Positions 27,479 through 35,746 of a stretch of DNA of 64,000 nt are shown one piece after another (position 1 is the stretch's first letter; each line of letters begins with the position of its first letter). Under the pieces are notes generated by a model. The model did not search any database, was not told where the DNA came from, and saw only the letters and a list, made by a program, of their open reading frames with translations. The stretch is from NCBI RefSeq assembly GCF_000183745.1, contig NC_014761.1, forward strand, positions 1,922,001-1,986,000, read 5' to 3'. The DNA is from Oceanithermus profundus DSM 14977 (GTDB lineage Bacteria; Deinococcota; Deinococci; Deinococcales; Marinithermaceae). Position numbers and translations under genes: made by a program.

Positions 27479-28549
27479 TCACAGCGGCTCTATCTCCGAA
27501 GGCAGTATCCGCTCAACTGGCAGAAACCCCTTTGTCTTTTGGAACTTCATTCTATGAAGAAAGTTATCCATTGCATCTGAGGGGTCCAGAGCAGCAAAAT
27601 TCAGCCGCTCTAATGTTTTTCTTGGAATTGCCACCGATAGAATAGGGCGGTTTTCTAAATAGCCTGTCTTGGAATTCAAGATTTCACTTACTGCTGTGAC
27701 GATAACCATCTGTATTGGAAGAAGCGCAAATGATTCGCGTGAAACACGGAGTACTGCTCCACACACATAGTCTTGATACAGTTCATAAAACTTAGTTTTA
27801 GGCATTTTCTTCACAGATAATTTTCCGCTCCGTAAGAGCGCTTTGGCCTCGGTGGGCACTACCTCTTCTCCATTTACGTATATAGTCGCCTCCAGTACCT
27901 TACTATCGACTGCATGAAACTCTACTGAGGAACCTAGCTCGCTTATTTCCCTGAAGGGATTGATTCTTGATATAGCTTCGACATAAGCCTCTCTATCGCC
28001 TGATAGAATTCTTACCGCGAGTGAGTGGGTTGCTTCCCAATCAGCATAATTCCTCTCGTACTCTTTCAGTGCCTTTAGGTATAGGTCTTCATCCTTACTT
28101 TTTCCGGCCTCTACCGCCTTGACTAATTTTCGCCTTTTTCCCTCAGCCCTTTGTAAAACTCTATCCATCACACTGGGCCGATACGCCTCAAGTCTATTCA
28201 GAGCTTCCTCTTGAAAAACATCCTGCCGCACTGGCTTTTCAGGTGGTGCCGTAGCACTGATTTCTGCCCAGTCCCATTCTTCACCGCAATCTTTGTGTAC
28301 CGATGTAAGTACTTCTATATAATTCTCGAATACCTGGACGTCGTATGCTGCTTGTTCCAACTCCTGTATTCTTTCGACCTGCTTTCGCTCGCGCTCCAAT
28401 TCTCGCTGCCTTCTTTTTGATTCCCGCTCCATGCGTCGCTGTGCAGCAGCTATAGCTCGCAGTGTGCCCTTCCACCCCATAAGGTCTCTCCCCCTTCTTC
28501 CTCTACGACGTAACTCAACATCACCGTGTTTTATTTCAAAGCTGAACAT
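27479..28549 (-). CDS. Coiled-coil protein of unknown function in the AT-rich island
   Basis: A 356-residue soluble protein. Residues about 25-75 are a highly charged helix (QRRMERESKRRQRELERERKQVERIQELEQ) likely to form a coiled coil. The central part is helical with EYERNYADWEATHSLAVRILSGDREAYVEAI. The C-terminal half is mixed alpha/beta: TIYVNGEEVVPTEAKALL, MPKTKFYELYQDYVCGAVLRVSRE and PILSVAIPRKTLERLNF. No catalytic motif is obvious. I have the impression that it belongs to a widespread uncharacterised family, but cannot name it. Codon use is far less GC-biased than any neighbour. ATG 28549 is preferred; a TTG two codons upstream is possible. No strong RBS is visible. Confidence 0.75.
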   Translation of the reverse strand: MFSFEIKHGDVELRRRGRRGRDLMGWKGTLRAIAAAQRRMERESKRRQRELERERKQVERIQELEQAAYDVQVFENYIEVLTSVHKDCGEEWDWAEISATAPPEKPVRQDVFQEEALNRLEAYRPSVMDRVLQRAEGKRRKLVKAVEAGKSKDEDLYLKALKEYERNYADWEATHSLAVRILSGDREAYVEAISRINPFREISELGSSVEFHAVDSKVLEATIYVNGEEVVPTEAKALLRSGKLSVKKMPKTKFYELYQDYVCGAVLRVSRESFALLPIQMVIVTAVSEILNSKTGYLENRPILSVAIPRKTLERLNFAALDPSDAMDNFLHRMKFQKTKGFLPVERILPSEIEPL

Positions 28550-28784
28550 GCCCAATACCCTTGGCCTTTGTAGATGACACCCAATATATATTTGCTGAGA
28601 GCCATCAGAAAATATGTTTCCCTGTAGTTCTATACACCCACTTTAGTATGTCCGCATTTTACTAGTTGAACATACTATTATATTTATAAACATCCCTATT
28701 CATTTTCTAATAATAAATAGATATTACCTAGCATTTATGAATTGCACTACAACCCCTAGAACTGCCCGTAAAGGCGGTGGAAAC

Positions 28785-28794
28785 TTACTGCAAG
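28785..28794 (+). repeat. Right copy of TTACTGCAAG
   Basis: Identical to 27349-27358 in the same orientation, about 1.43 kb away. Confidence 0.5.
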
Positions 28795-28887
28795 CCTACC
28801 AAACAGGCTGTGGAGCTACGCCCATCCCTACAACTTCCTCACTTAGCCTATTCGCTTTCTGGGTCAGTCTGCGTATTCCACTAGTGA

Positions 28888-28893
28888 TAGGCT
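28888..28893 (+). promoter_or_regulatory. -10 element TAGGCT of the esterase gene
   Basis: TAGGCT is followed by 7 nt and the TTG start at 28901. It lies 1 bp after the right-hand ACTAGTG repeat (28880-28886), so the island edge seems to supply this promoter. Confidence 0.5.
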
Positions 28894-28900
28894 AGAGTCG

Positions 28901-29938
28901 TTGAAACAGGTTCTGTTTCTGCGTCTCTGCGCCGGGATTTTGCTCCGGGCGGCGGGGCTGGTGTTGTGGCTGGGCGCGCTTGCGGCCTGTGCCCAGGCTC
29001 CGCCGCACGAGGGTAAGGCTCAGCCGGAAACGGGGTTGCACATCTTCACCCTGGAGCACGATAGGCAGGAGCGGCGCTACGCGCTCTACGTGCCCGCGCA
29101 GGCGGGCGAGGCTCCACTGCCGCTCGTCTTCTCGCTGCACGGCGGCGGGGTGGTGCTGGAAGACCAGCTGGGCACGCGCTACAAGAGCCCCTTCAAGCTG
29201 TGGATGGACCTCGCCGACCGCGAAGGGTTCTATGTCGTCTACCCCGAGGGGCTGCCCGGGGCCTACGGCAAGCCCACCTGGAACGACTGCCGCGCCGACT
29301 GCACGGTGAGCTCGAGCGCCGACGACGTCGGCTTCCTGCTGCAGATCCTGGAGGAGGTGGCCGCCGAACACCCCACCGACCGCCGCCGCGTCTACGCCTC
29401 GGGGATGTCCAACGGCGGCTTCATGGCCCTGCGCCTGGCGGTAGAGGCGCCGGACACCTTCGCCGCGGTGGCCGCGATCGGCGCGGCCATGCCGGCGGTG
29501 AGCGGCTGCGGCGCGCCCCGGTGCCCGCTGCCGGTGCTCTTCATGAACGGCACCGCCGACCGTTACATGCCCTACGGCGGCGGCACCCTCAGCAACCCGC
29601 CAAAGGCGAGCCACGGCACCGCGATGAGCACCCCCGACTCGGTGGCGCTCTGGGCCGACCTCGCCGGGGCCCGCGCCGAAGCGCCGGTGCATTACCCCGA
29701 CCTCGACCCCGACGACGGCGGGACGGTCACCCGGCGCGACCACACCGCCGGCGGCCGCGTCTGGGTGCGGCTCTACACCGTGGGCGGCGGCGGGCACGCC
29801 GCCCCCAGCCTGCGCGAGCGCTATTCGGCGCTCTTCGAACGCTACTTCGGCCACCAGAACCACGACATCGAGGCGGTGGAAGAGATCTGGCGCTTCTTCC
29901 GGGCGGCGGCGCCGGCTCAGGGCCCCGCGGGCAGATAG
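28901..29938 (+). CDS. Secreted polyhydroxybutyrate depolymerase/feruloyl esterase-like lipoprotein (LpqC family)
   Basis: A 345-residue alpha/beta hydrolase exported as a probable lipoprotein (lipobox LGALAAC at about residues 24-30). PLVFSLHGGG is the oxyanion loop, YASGMSNGGFMAL the nucleophile elbow, MNGTADRYMPY the aspartate and GGGGHAAPS the histidine. This is the LpqC/PHB depolymerase group. It probably cleaves polymer or phenolic esters outside the cell; substrate unknown. The TTG start is supported by TAGGCT-N7 upstream and by the reading of a complete signal peptide. Its 3' end overlaps the convergent lipoprotein gene by 22 bp. Confidence 0.85.
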   Translation: MKQVLFLRLCAGILLRAAGLVLWLGALAACAQAPPHEGKAQPETGLHIFTLEHDRQERRYALYVPAQAGEAPLPLVFSLHGGGVVLEDQLGTRYKSPFKLWMDLADREGFYVVYPEGLPGAYGKPTWNDCRADCTVSSSADDVGFLLQILEEVAAEHPTDRRRVYASGMSNGGFMALRLAVEAPDTFAAVAAIGAAMPAVSGCGAPRCPLPVLFMNGTADRYMPYGGGTLSNPPKASHGTAMSTPDSVALWADLAGARAEAPVHYPDLDPDDGGTVTRRDHTAGGRVWVRLYTVGGGGHAAPSLRERYSALFERYFGHQNHDIEAVEEIWRFFRAAAPAQGPAGR

Positions 29939-30894
29939 GCGATCGCGCGCGCCTGGGCGCCGGCGAGCCGGTAGTGCTCGGCGAGGTTGGGGTCCAGCAG
30001 GTCCAGCACCAGCAGCCGGCCCGGCCCCACCAGGTAGGCGTAGTCGTCGGGGGTGATCACGGCGTCGCGGAAGTCGCCGGAGCGCAGGAGGTCGTCCTGA
30101 CCGCTGCGCCGCAGGGCGTAGCCCGAGTCGGCCGCCACCAGCCAGCCCGCGGGAAGGGGGCGGATCCAGCGCAGGCCCGAGAGGGCGAGCGCGGGCCCGC
30201 GGTAGACCGGAGCGTCGCTGCTGCCGGCCTCCCAGGTGTAGAGCACGACGTCCGAGAGCCGGTCGACGGCGATCCCCAGGCGCTGCTGCCGGTCCCAGTC
30301 CGCCGTGAGCGCCTCCACGGTGACCAGGCCCGCGACCTCGTGTTCGATCGGGTCTCCGGGGGGGTCGGGGTAGACGAGGGTGAACTTCTGCAGCCCCGGC
30401 CGCAGCCGCACCACGCGGTCGTCGGGGCCGAGCAGGTAGCGGGTGCCCTCGGGGTCGCCGCTGCGGTCCACGGGTTCGAGCGCCGGGTTCGCCAGCGCCA
30501 CCGTCCAGACGCCGGAGGCCCCGCAGTCGACGAGCAGGTGGTTCTCGCCGACCCGCAGCCCCCCGTCCGCGCAGACGACGCCCAACGGCAGCTCTACCTC
30601 GGGCGGAGCCGGATCCGGCGCCCGGTCGACCTGTGCCCCGCCCACCGGGTAGGCCCGCAGCGCGTCGGGCGCCAGGACCCAAAGCCGGGTGTCCCCGGGG
30701 GGGCGGGCGAGGTCCTGCACCGTGACGCCCAGATCCCAATCCCCCAGGGCGGCGGCGGGCTCGGTCCCCGCGGGGTAGAAGACGACCCGCTCCCCCTCGC
30801 CCACCGCGAGCAGCAGCTCGAGCGGGGGCTCCTGGGTTCCGGTGCAGGCGGCGATCAGCCACAACAACGCGGCAAGTCCCCAAAGTCGCTTCAT
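29917..30894 (-). CDS. Unknown lipoprotein coupled to lptD
   Basis: A 325-residue lipoprotein (MKRLWGLAALLWLIAACTG, lipobox LIAAC). The mature part shows repeated short beta-strand units with aspartate and glycine turns (TRLWVLAPDALRAYPVGG, ENHLLVDCGASGVWTVAL, DYAYLVGPGRLLVLDLL), suggesting a beta-propeller. The ATG overlaps the lptD stop (ATGA), so it is the fourth gene of the lpt operon. LptD needs a lipoprotein plug, LptE, in proteobacteria. This protein is longer and not similar in sequence, but it occupies the right place for a partner. That role is inference only. Confidence 0.78.
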   Translation of the reverse strand: MKRLWGLAALLWLIAACTGTQEPPLELLLAVGEGERVVFYPAGTEPAAALGDWDLGVTVQDLARPPGDTRLWVLAPDALRAYPVGGAQVDRAPDPAPPEVELPLGVVCADGGLRVGENHLLVDCGASGVWTVALANPALEPVDRSGDPEGTRYLLGPDDRVVRLRPGLQKFTLVYPDPPGDPIEHEVAGLVTVEALTADWDRQQRLGIAVDRLSDVVLYTWEAGSSDAPVYRGPALALSGLRWIRPLPAGWLVAADSGYALRRSGQDDLLRSGDFRDAVITPDDYAYLVGPGRLLVLDLLDPNLAEHYRLAGAQARAIAYLPAGP

Positions 30895-33497
30895 AATCCC
30901 CCCTCCCAGGGCATGCGGATGCCGCTTTCGTCGAAGAGGAAGCGCGCGCTCTGATCGCCGTAGAGGAAGGCGATCCGCGCCGAGGGCGCCGCCGCGTCCA
31001 GGGTGAAGCGCAGCGCCCAGCAGCAGCGGTCGAGGGTGACGACGAAGCGGGGCTGGAGCGGCGGCCAGCCCTCCGAGGTGCGCACCTCCTGGGTCAGCAG
31101 CGCGCTCAGGTAGAGGCGGGTGTTCTCCTCACCGCGCCAGCCCAGGGTGAACCCGAAGTCCTTGAACGAGAGCTTGCGGTCGTCCGCGGCGTACCGGGCG
31201 TACTCGAACCCGCCCTGCACGCTCAGCGCCGGCCAGGTGTCGCCGCCGGACCAGACGTCGAACCCCCCTTTGATCGAGGCCTCTTCGAGGTAGACCTCCT
31301 CGTCGCCGGTCTCGGGGAGGTGCCAGGCGGCGCTCACGTTCCAGGTGCTCCTCAGGTCGGCGAAGCGGGAGCCGAACCGCAGGGAGCCGGGGCCGAAGCG
31401 CCCCTGCGCCCCGTCCCAGCGCTCCAGGAGGGTGAGGCGGTGCTCCTTCCAGGCCGCGGTGAAGGTGAGCTGGTGGTCGCGGAAGTTCGGGTCGCCGGGG
31501 TCGTCGGTGAAGAACGAGGTGTGGTCGAGCCGCACCGAGAAGGGCCCCCACCCGGCGCCGATCCGCCCGTTCAGGCGCCGGCCGTCGTGGTCGTAGGTCT
31601 CGCTCAGGCTGTAGCGCGCGCCTCCGGGGCGCAGCTCGAAGGCGGCGCGGGTCTCCCGCGGCCGGCCCTGGTTGAGGTCGCGTTTGTGGGTCAGGCTCAG
31701 GTTGCCGCCGGGGAGCGCGTAGCTCGCCCGCAGCAGCAGGTCGTCGTAGGCCGCGTCCGGGTAACGGTAGCCGCTCTGGGCGCTCGCCGCGAGGTCGCCC
31801 AGGCGCAGGCTTAGCCGGCCGGTGGTGGCCTGGTGCCGCCCCGCCTGCGGGTCGTAGAGGTGGTCGAGCTTCAGGGTCAGCGGCCCCGGCCGCGCCTCGA
31901 GCCCGGCCTTGAGGGGCGCGTAGACGGCCTGCTCGAGGTCGCGCCCTCCCGAAGCGGTGAGCACGAGCCCGGGCAGCACGCTCCAGCGCGAGCTGGCCTT
32001 GAAGTCGAGCTTGCGTTCGGGGCGGATGTAGTCGCGGGCGAAGAAGGCCTCGCCCTCCGCCACCCGCCGTTCGAGCCGCGCCTCCACCCGCAGCCCCCCG
32101 AGCGTCTGCGACGCCCGCAGGGTGCTGCGCCAGTCGACCTGGCGTTCGCCGGTGTCGTAGTACCAGCCCTTGAAGCGGTTTTCCGCGCTCAGGCGGAACC
32201 CCTTCCACGGCGGTGAGGGCCGGAAGACGTCGAGGTGGTCTACGTAGATCCGCCCGGCGCTGGCCCAGACCCCGGCGGCGCGCGCCGAGCGGTTGAGCTC
32301 GTTGGTGCGGTCGAAGTACCCGCCCGCGTAGAGGCTGCCCTTGACGCTGAATCCGCCGCCGCTCCAGCCCCGCGTCCAGCGCAGCACCATCTCGGGGACG
32401 GTCCGCGCCGCCGGCGGCCCCGCCTCGCCCAGGTCGAGGTAGGTCTGCAGCCGGAACTCGGCGCGCGGCTCCTCCCGCCCCAGGGCGCGGCTGCTCAGCT
32501 TGAGGCGCACCCGCCCCGAGGCGGTGTTCTCGCGCCGCTCCAGGCTGAGCTCGTGCCGCCAGCCGTCCTCCTTGAGCCGGTACTCGGCCTTGAGGCTCCA
32601 TCGCGGCGGCTCCGCGGCCTGGTCGGCGCTCGTCCACTTGAAGGCGGTGGCCTGGTAGAAGGGCAGGTCGCGCAGGTTCTTGTCGCCCATGCGGTAGTCG
32701 AGCTGGGCTTCGAGGGTGCCGCGGTCGGCGCCCACCTCGGGCGGCAGGTAGAGGGCGCGGTAGTGCTCATACGCCGCGCCCGCCCCCCAGTGGTCCACCC
32801 CCAGACCCCAACCGCGGTTCTGGAACCAGCGCAGCAGCGTGAACCCCAGGCCGCCGCGCGTCACGTAGGGCAGGTCGGCGCTCACGAACCAGCCGTCGGT
32901 GGGGTCGCTGCCCACCTCGACCCGCGGCCGCCGTTCGGAGAAGTGCAACAGCAGCACCGGCCAGTAGAAGGTCACCTCGCCCCGGGTGTAGACGGTCACG
33001 TCGTAGGCCACCAGGCGGTCGCCGGGGTAGAGGATCACCTTGCGCGCCTTGAAGCTGTAGTCGTAGGGGTCCTGGCCGCAGCGCGCGCAGGGGGTGAACT
33101 CCCCCTGGGTCAGGAGGATCTGGCCCATCACGCGGGTCGCCTCGGGGCCCCACAGGTCGATGCCGCCGCTTTGGATGTGCACCTCCAGGGCGTCGAGGCT
33201 CTCGTCGTCGAGGTAGAGCTCCAGGTAATCGGCCTCGGTGACCCGCCCCTCTGCGTCCTGGTAGTAGACCTGGCCGATCAGGATCAGGCGCCGTGCCGAA
33301 CGGTCGTACTCCACCCGGTCGGCGCGCACCTCCTCGCCCTTCTCCAGTTCGAGGATGACCGGAGCGCCCACCAGCACCACCAGCTCGCTGTCGCCCACCT
33401 TGCGCAGCTCGAGCCGGTCGGCCTGGGTCACCTCGATCCGCCCCGCCAGCGCCCACCCCGCCAGCAGCACGACCAGCGCCCAGACCCCCGCCCTCAC
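30891..33497 (-). CDS. lptD: LptD/OstA-like outer membrane assembly protein
   Basis: An 868-residue exported protein. After a signal peptide (GVWALVVLLAGWALAG) comes an OstA/LptA-like beta-jellyroll (about residues 20-180: VTQADRLELRK, GAPVILELEKGEEVRADRVEYD, GRVTEADYLELYLDDE). The remaining roughly 680 residues alternate short amphipathic strands and turns, as in a large beta-barrel. The GTG at 33497 overlaps the stop of the upstream permease gene (GTGA). In proteobacteria LptD inserts lipopolysaccharide into the outer membrane. Thermaceae are reported to lack lipid A, so the cargo here is open. A longer upstream frame is rejected because it runs through lptG. Confidence 0.85.
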   Translation of the reverse strand: MRAGVWALVVLLAGWALAGRIEVTQADRLELRKVGDSELVVLVGAPVILELEKGEEVRADRVEYDRSARRLILIGQVYYQDAEGRVTEADYLELYLDDESLDALEVHIQSGGIDLWGPEATRVMGQILLTQGEFTPCARCGQDPYDYSFKARKVILYPGDRLVAYDVTVYTRGEVTFYWPVLLLHFSERRPRVEVGSDPTDGWFVSADLPYVTRGGLGFTLLRWFQNRGWGLGVDHWGAGAAYEHYRALYLPPEVGADRGTLEAQLDYRMGDKNLRDLPFYQATAFKWTSADQAAEPPRWSLKAEYRLKEDGWRHELSLERRENTASGRVRLKLSSRALGREEPRAEFRLQTYLDLGEAGPPAARTVPEMVLRWTRGWSGGGFSVKGSLYAGGYFDRTNELNRSARAAGVWASAGRIYVDHLDVFRPSPPWKGFRLSAENRFKGWYYDTGERQVDWRSTLRASQTLGGLRVEARLERRVAEGEAFFARDYIRPERKLDFKASSRWSVLPGLVLTASGGRDLEQAVYAPLKAGLEARPGPLTLKLDHLYDPQAGRHQATTGRLSLRLGDLAASAQSGYRYPDAAYDDLLLRASYALPGGNLSLTHKRDLNQGRPRETRAAFELRPGGARYSLSETYDHDGRRLNGRIGAGWGPFSVRLDHTSFFTDDPGDPNFRDHQLTFTAAWKEHRLTLLERWDGAQGRFGPGSLRFGSRFADLRSTWNVSAAWHLPETGDEEVYLEEASIKGGFDVWSGGDTWPALSVQGGFEYARYAADDRKLSFKDFGFTLGWRGEENTRLYLSALLTQEVRTSEGWPPLQPRFVVTLDRCCWALRFTLDAAAPSARIAFLYGDQSARFLFDESGIRMPWEGGL

Positions 33498-34534
33498 CGC
33501 TTGCCCCCAAGCAGGAGCAGGCCCGCCACCCCCGCGTAGAGCAGGTCCGGCCCCCAGGCGGCGAACCATGGGGCGAGCACCCCCTGTTCGCCCATGATCC
33601 GGAAGACGCTCCAGGTCGCGTAGTAGAAGAAGGTCAGCGTCACCACGCCCACCATGCCCAGGCTGCGGCTGCCGCCCAGCATCCAAAACGCCAGGGCCAC
33701 CGCGAAGAGCGCGAAGGCCACGCTCGCCGCCGGCTCGGCCCACTTGCGCCAGTAGGCCGTGGCCTCGGCGTGGTAGGGCCGGCCGAACTTCTTGTACTCG
33801 GCGATGCGGCGGCGCAGTTCGGCCAGCGGCAGGTCCGCGGGTTTGGTCGGCGGGCTCACCGCCAGGTCCTCGAGCGGCAGCAGCCCCCGCTCGAACTCGG
33901 TGATCGTGCGCGGGCGGGAACCGTCGAAGGTCACGCGCATTCCTGCGTCGAGCACCAACCGCCCCGGCTCGAAGCGTCCGCGCTTGGCCGTCAGCACCTC
34001 GCCTTCCGAGAGCACCCGCACGTCGCCGAACCCCTGCCCGTCCACCTGCCCCACGTAGATCGTGCGGCCGTAGGCGTCGCGGAAGAAGGTCCCCGGCTGC
34101 AGCAACGCCCGCGGCTTGGCCAGGATCGCCTCCCGCAGCACCTGGTTGGCCCGCTGCAACTCGCGCGGCACCCAGCTCTCCCCGGCCACGAAGCCCACGA
34201 GCGCCAGCAGCGCTCCAAAACCGACGAGTACCCCCAGCACCCGCTCCCGGGGGATCCCCGAAGCGAGCAGCACCTTGAGCTCCGAGTCCTCGGCCATGCG
34301 GCTGAGCGCCAGCAGCAACGCGAACAGGTAGGCGATGGGCAGGCCCCGCACCAGCGCCTCGGGCACCCGGTGGGCCAGGTACTGCCCGATCGAAAGGGGG
34401 TCGGCGCCGCGCGCCAAGAGCGGAGCCAGCACCTCGAAGAGCACCCCGCCGAGCAACAGGAGGACGACCACGGCCAGCCCCCCGAGCAGGTAGGCCCCCA
34501 CCTCGCGCAGCAGGTAGCGGCTCAGGGTGTTCAC
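33494..34534 (-). CDS. lptG: LptF/LptG-family permease
   Basis: A 346-residue protein of the YjgP/YjgQ family: two membrane helices at the N-terminus (LLREVGAYLLGGLAVVVLLLLGG; a second at about 55-75), the coupling region ALSRMAEDSELKVLLASGIP, a periplasmic beta-jellyroll (about 130-240) and three C-terminal helices. It should work with the second permease and an LptB ATPase encoded elsewhere to extract a lipid from the inner membrane. ATGA overlap with the upstream gene and GTGA overlap with lptD. Whether it is LptG or LptF is by order only. Confidence 0.9.
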   Translation of the reverse strand: MNTLSRYLLREVGAYLLGGLAVVVLLLLGGVLFEVLAPLLARGADPLSIGQYLAHRVPEALVRGLPIAYLFALLLALSRMAEDSELKVLLASGIPRERVLGVLVGFGALLALVGFVAGESWVPRELQRANQVLREAILAKPRALLQPGTFFRDAYGRTIYVGQVDGQGFGDVRVLSEGEVLTAKRGRFEPGRLVLDAGMRVTFDGSRPRTITEFERGLLPLEDLAVSPPTKPADLPLAELRRRIAEYKKFGRPYHAEATAYWRKWAEPAASVAFALFAVALAFWMLGGSRSLGMVGVVTLTFFYYATWSVFRIMGEQGVLAPWFAAWGPDLLYAGVAGLLLLGGKR

Positions 34535-35538
34535 AGCAGCCTCCGTGTGCCCGCGAGGGCCAGCGCGAAGTAGACCACGTCGGCCAGCCAGGCGCCGTAG
34601 GGCCCCACCACCGCGAACCGCGCCAGCTGCGCCGCCAGCGTCCAGAGCACGTAGTAGCCGAAGATCAGCAGCACCACGGCCACGAAGGCCCAGGCGGCCT
34701 CACGCAGCGAAAGCCCCACCACCGCCGCCAGCCAGGCGAGCGCGATCACCCCCACGGCGTCGGCGTGCCGGCGCTGCAGCGGGAAACGGGCCTGGGGGTC
34801 CACCTTGGCGAGCTCGCGCAGCTCGGCCATGGGCAGCGACTCGTAGGTCGTCTTCTTCTCGACGAAGCGGGAGGGGAAGGGCAGCGGGATCGTCTCCCAA
34901 AACTCGGGGCGCGCCCCCGGCGCCGTCTTCCAGGCGTTCTTGAGCACCCAGTTGGCGTCCTTCCAGACCCCCTCGTCGGCGCTCCAGACCGCGCCGTCGG
35001 GGGTGACCACGCGCACCCCCTGAAGGCGGCCGCCCCCGGCGTCGTCGGGGTAGACGCGGCGCGCGTAGTAGACCCCGAGCCCCTGAGGGGCGTAAGCGGC
35101 GTTGGTGAGCACGCCGCTGGGGGCGTGCCCGTAGTAGATCTCGTAGATCAGGTCGTCGTAGCGCGCCTGGGCCTCGGGTTTGACCCAGCCGGCGTTGACC
35201 CAGGCGACTGCCGCCACGAAGGCCGCCAGGCCCAACACCGGTGCGAGCAGCCGCACGGGTGCGATGCCCGCGGCGTAGACGGCCTTGAGCTCGGAGTCGC
35301 GGATCCAGCGGGCCAGCGCCACCAGCACCGCGAAGACGAGGCCCAGCGGCAGCGCCACCCCCAGGGTGTAGGGCATGCGGTAGAGCACCAGCTCCCCGAC
35401 CTGGGTCCAGGTCGTGCCGCGGCTGAGGAAGACCCCCGAGAGCGACGAGAGCAGGTCGGTGGTCACGAGCCCGATGAAGAGCAGGGTTCCCAGCAGGTAG
35501 GGCGTCAGGATCTCGCGCAGCAGGTAGCGCTGGAGCAC
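34531..35538 (-). CDS. lptF: LptF/LptG-family permease, first gene of the lpt operon
   Basis: A 335-residue paralogue of the next gene, with the same layout: MLQRYLLREILTPYLLGTLLFIGL, VALARWIRDSELKAVYAAGIAP, a periplasmic domain containing GVYYARRVYPDDAGGGRLQGV, and C-terminal helices. The GTG at 35538 follows TATAAT (35545-35550) by exactly 6 nt, the clearest leaderless promoter in the window. It starts a four-gene operon in which each junction is a 4-bp overlap. Confidence 0.9.
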   Translation of the reverse strand: MLQRYLLREILTPYLLGTLLFIGLVTTDLLSSLSGVFLSRGTTWTQVGELVLYRMPYTLGVALPLGLVFAVLVALARWIRDSELKAVYAAGIAPVRLLAPVLGLAAFVAAVAWVNAGWVKPEAQARYDDLIYEIYYGHAPSGVLTNAAYAPQGLGVYYARRVYPDDAGGGRLQGVRVVTPDGAVWSADEGVWKDANWVLKNAWKTAPGARPEFWETIPLPFPSRFVEKKTTYESLPMAELRELAKVDPQARFPLQRRHADAVGVIALAWLAAVVGLSLREAAWAFVAVVLLIFGYYVLWTLAAQLARFAVVGPYGAWLADVVYFALALAGTRRLL

Positions 35539-35544
35539 GAAAAA

Positions 35545-35550
35545 ATTATA
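35545..35550 (-). promoter_or_regulatory. Leaderless promoter of the lpt operon (TATAAT-N6-GTG)
   Basis: A consensus TATAAT followed by TTTTTC and the GTG start of lptF. No -35 of standard sequence is seen. Confidence 0.7.
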
Positions 35551-35594
35551 GGCAGCCGGGGCATGAGAAAGCGCCGGAACCGCCCTGGGGAGGA

Positions 35595-35623
35595 TAAAAA
35601 CAAAAAGCGGGCCGCAGCCCGCT
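35595..35623 (-). terminator. tRNA-Arg terminator
   Basis: On the minus strand a 7-bp stem (AGCGGGC / GCCCGCT, 4-nt loop) is followed by TTTTTGTTTTT. It lies just past the tRNA 3' end and before the lptF promoter. Confidence 0.9.
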
Positions 35624-35626
35624 CGC

Positions 35627-35703
35627 TGGTGCGCCCGGCAGGAATCGAACCTGCGACCTAGCGCTTAGGAGGCGCTTGCTCTATCCGACTGAGCTACGGG
35701 CGC
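35627..35703 (-). tRNA. tRNA-Arg (anticodon CCT)
   Basis: Minus-strand cloverleaf of 77 nt with encoded CCA. Acceptor GCGCCCG pairs with CGGGCGC; the D arm carries AGCTCAGTCGGATAGAGC; the anticodon loop CTCCTAA sits on a GCGC stem; the T arm is GCAGGTTCGATTCCTGC. It reads AGG codons. TAGAAT at 35715-35720 is the probable -10, 11 nt upstream. Confidence 0.95.
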
Positions 35704-35746
35704 CCGCGAGGGAAATTCTAGCACGGCAGCGCATAGGGCGCCTTGT

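Larger units (their letters stand above)
27339..28900. mobile_element. AT-rich island of probable foreign origin, type unknown
   Basis: Base composition changes sharply at the trkH stop and returns to GC-rich at the esterase gene. Inside is one intact gene plus about 350 bp of very AT-rich non-coding DNA. No transposase, integrase or terminal inverted repeat is seen. Short direct repeats near both edges hint at insertion. The label mobile element is an inference from composition and repeats only. Confidence 0.45.
28556..28900. other. AT-rich non-coding stretch
   Basis: About 345 bp with runs of A and T and several possible -10 hexamers upstream of the minus-strand island gene. A 53-codon frame (28737-28895, plus strand) has no start signal and unlikely composition. 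It ends in the promoter of the esterase gene. Confidence 0.5.

Noticed and set aside
28737-28895. 53-codon plus-strand frame in the AT-rich island
   Set aside because: No RBS, no family, ends within the promoter of the esterase.
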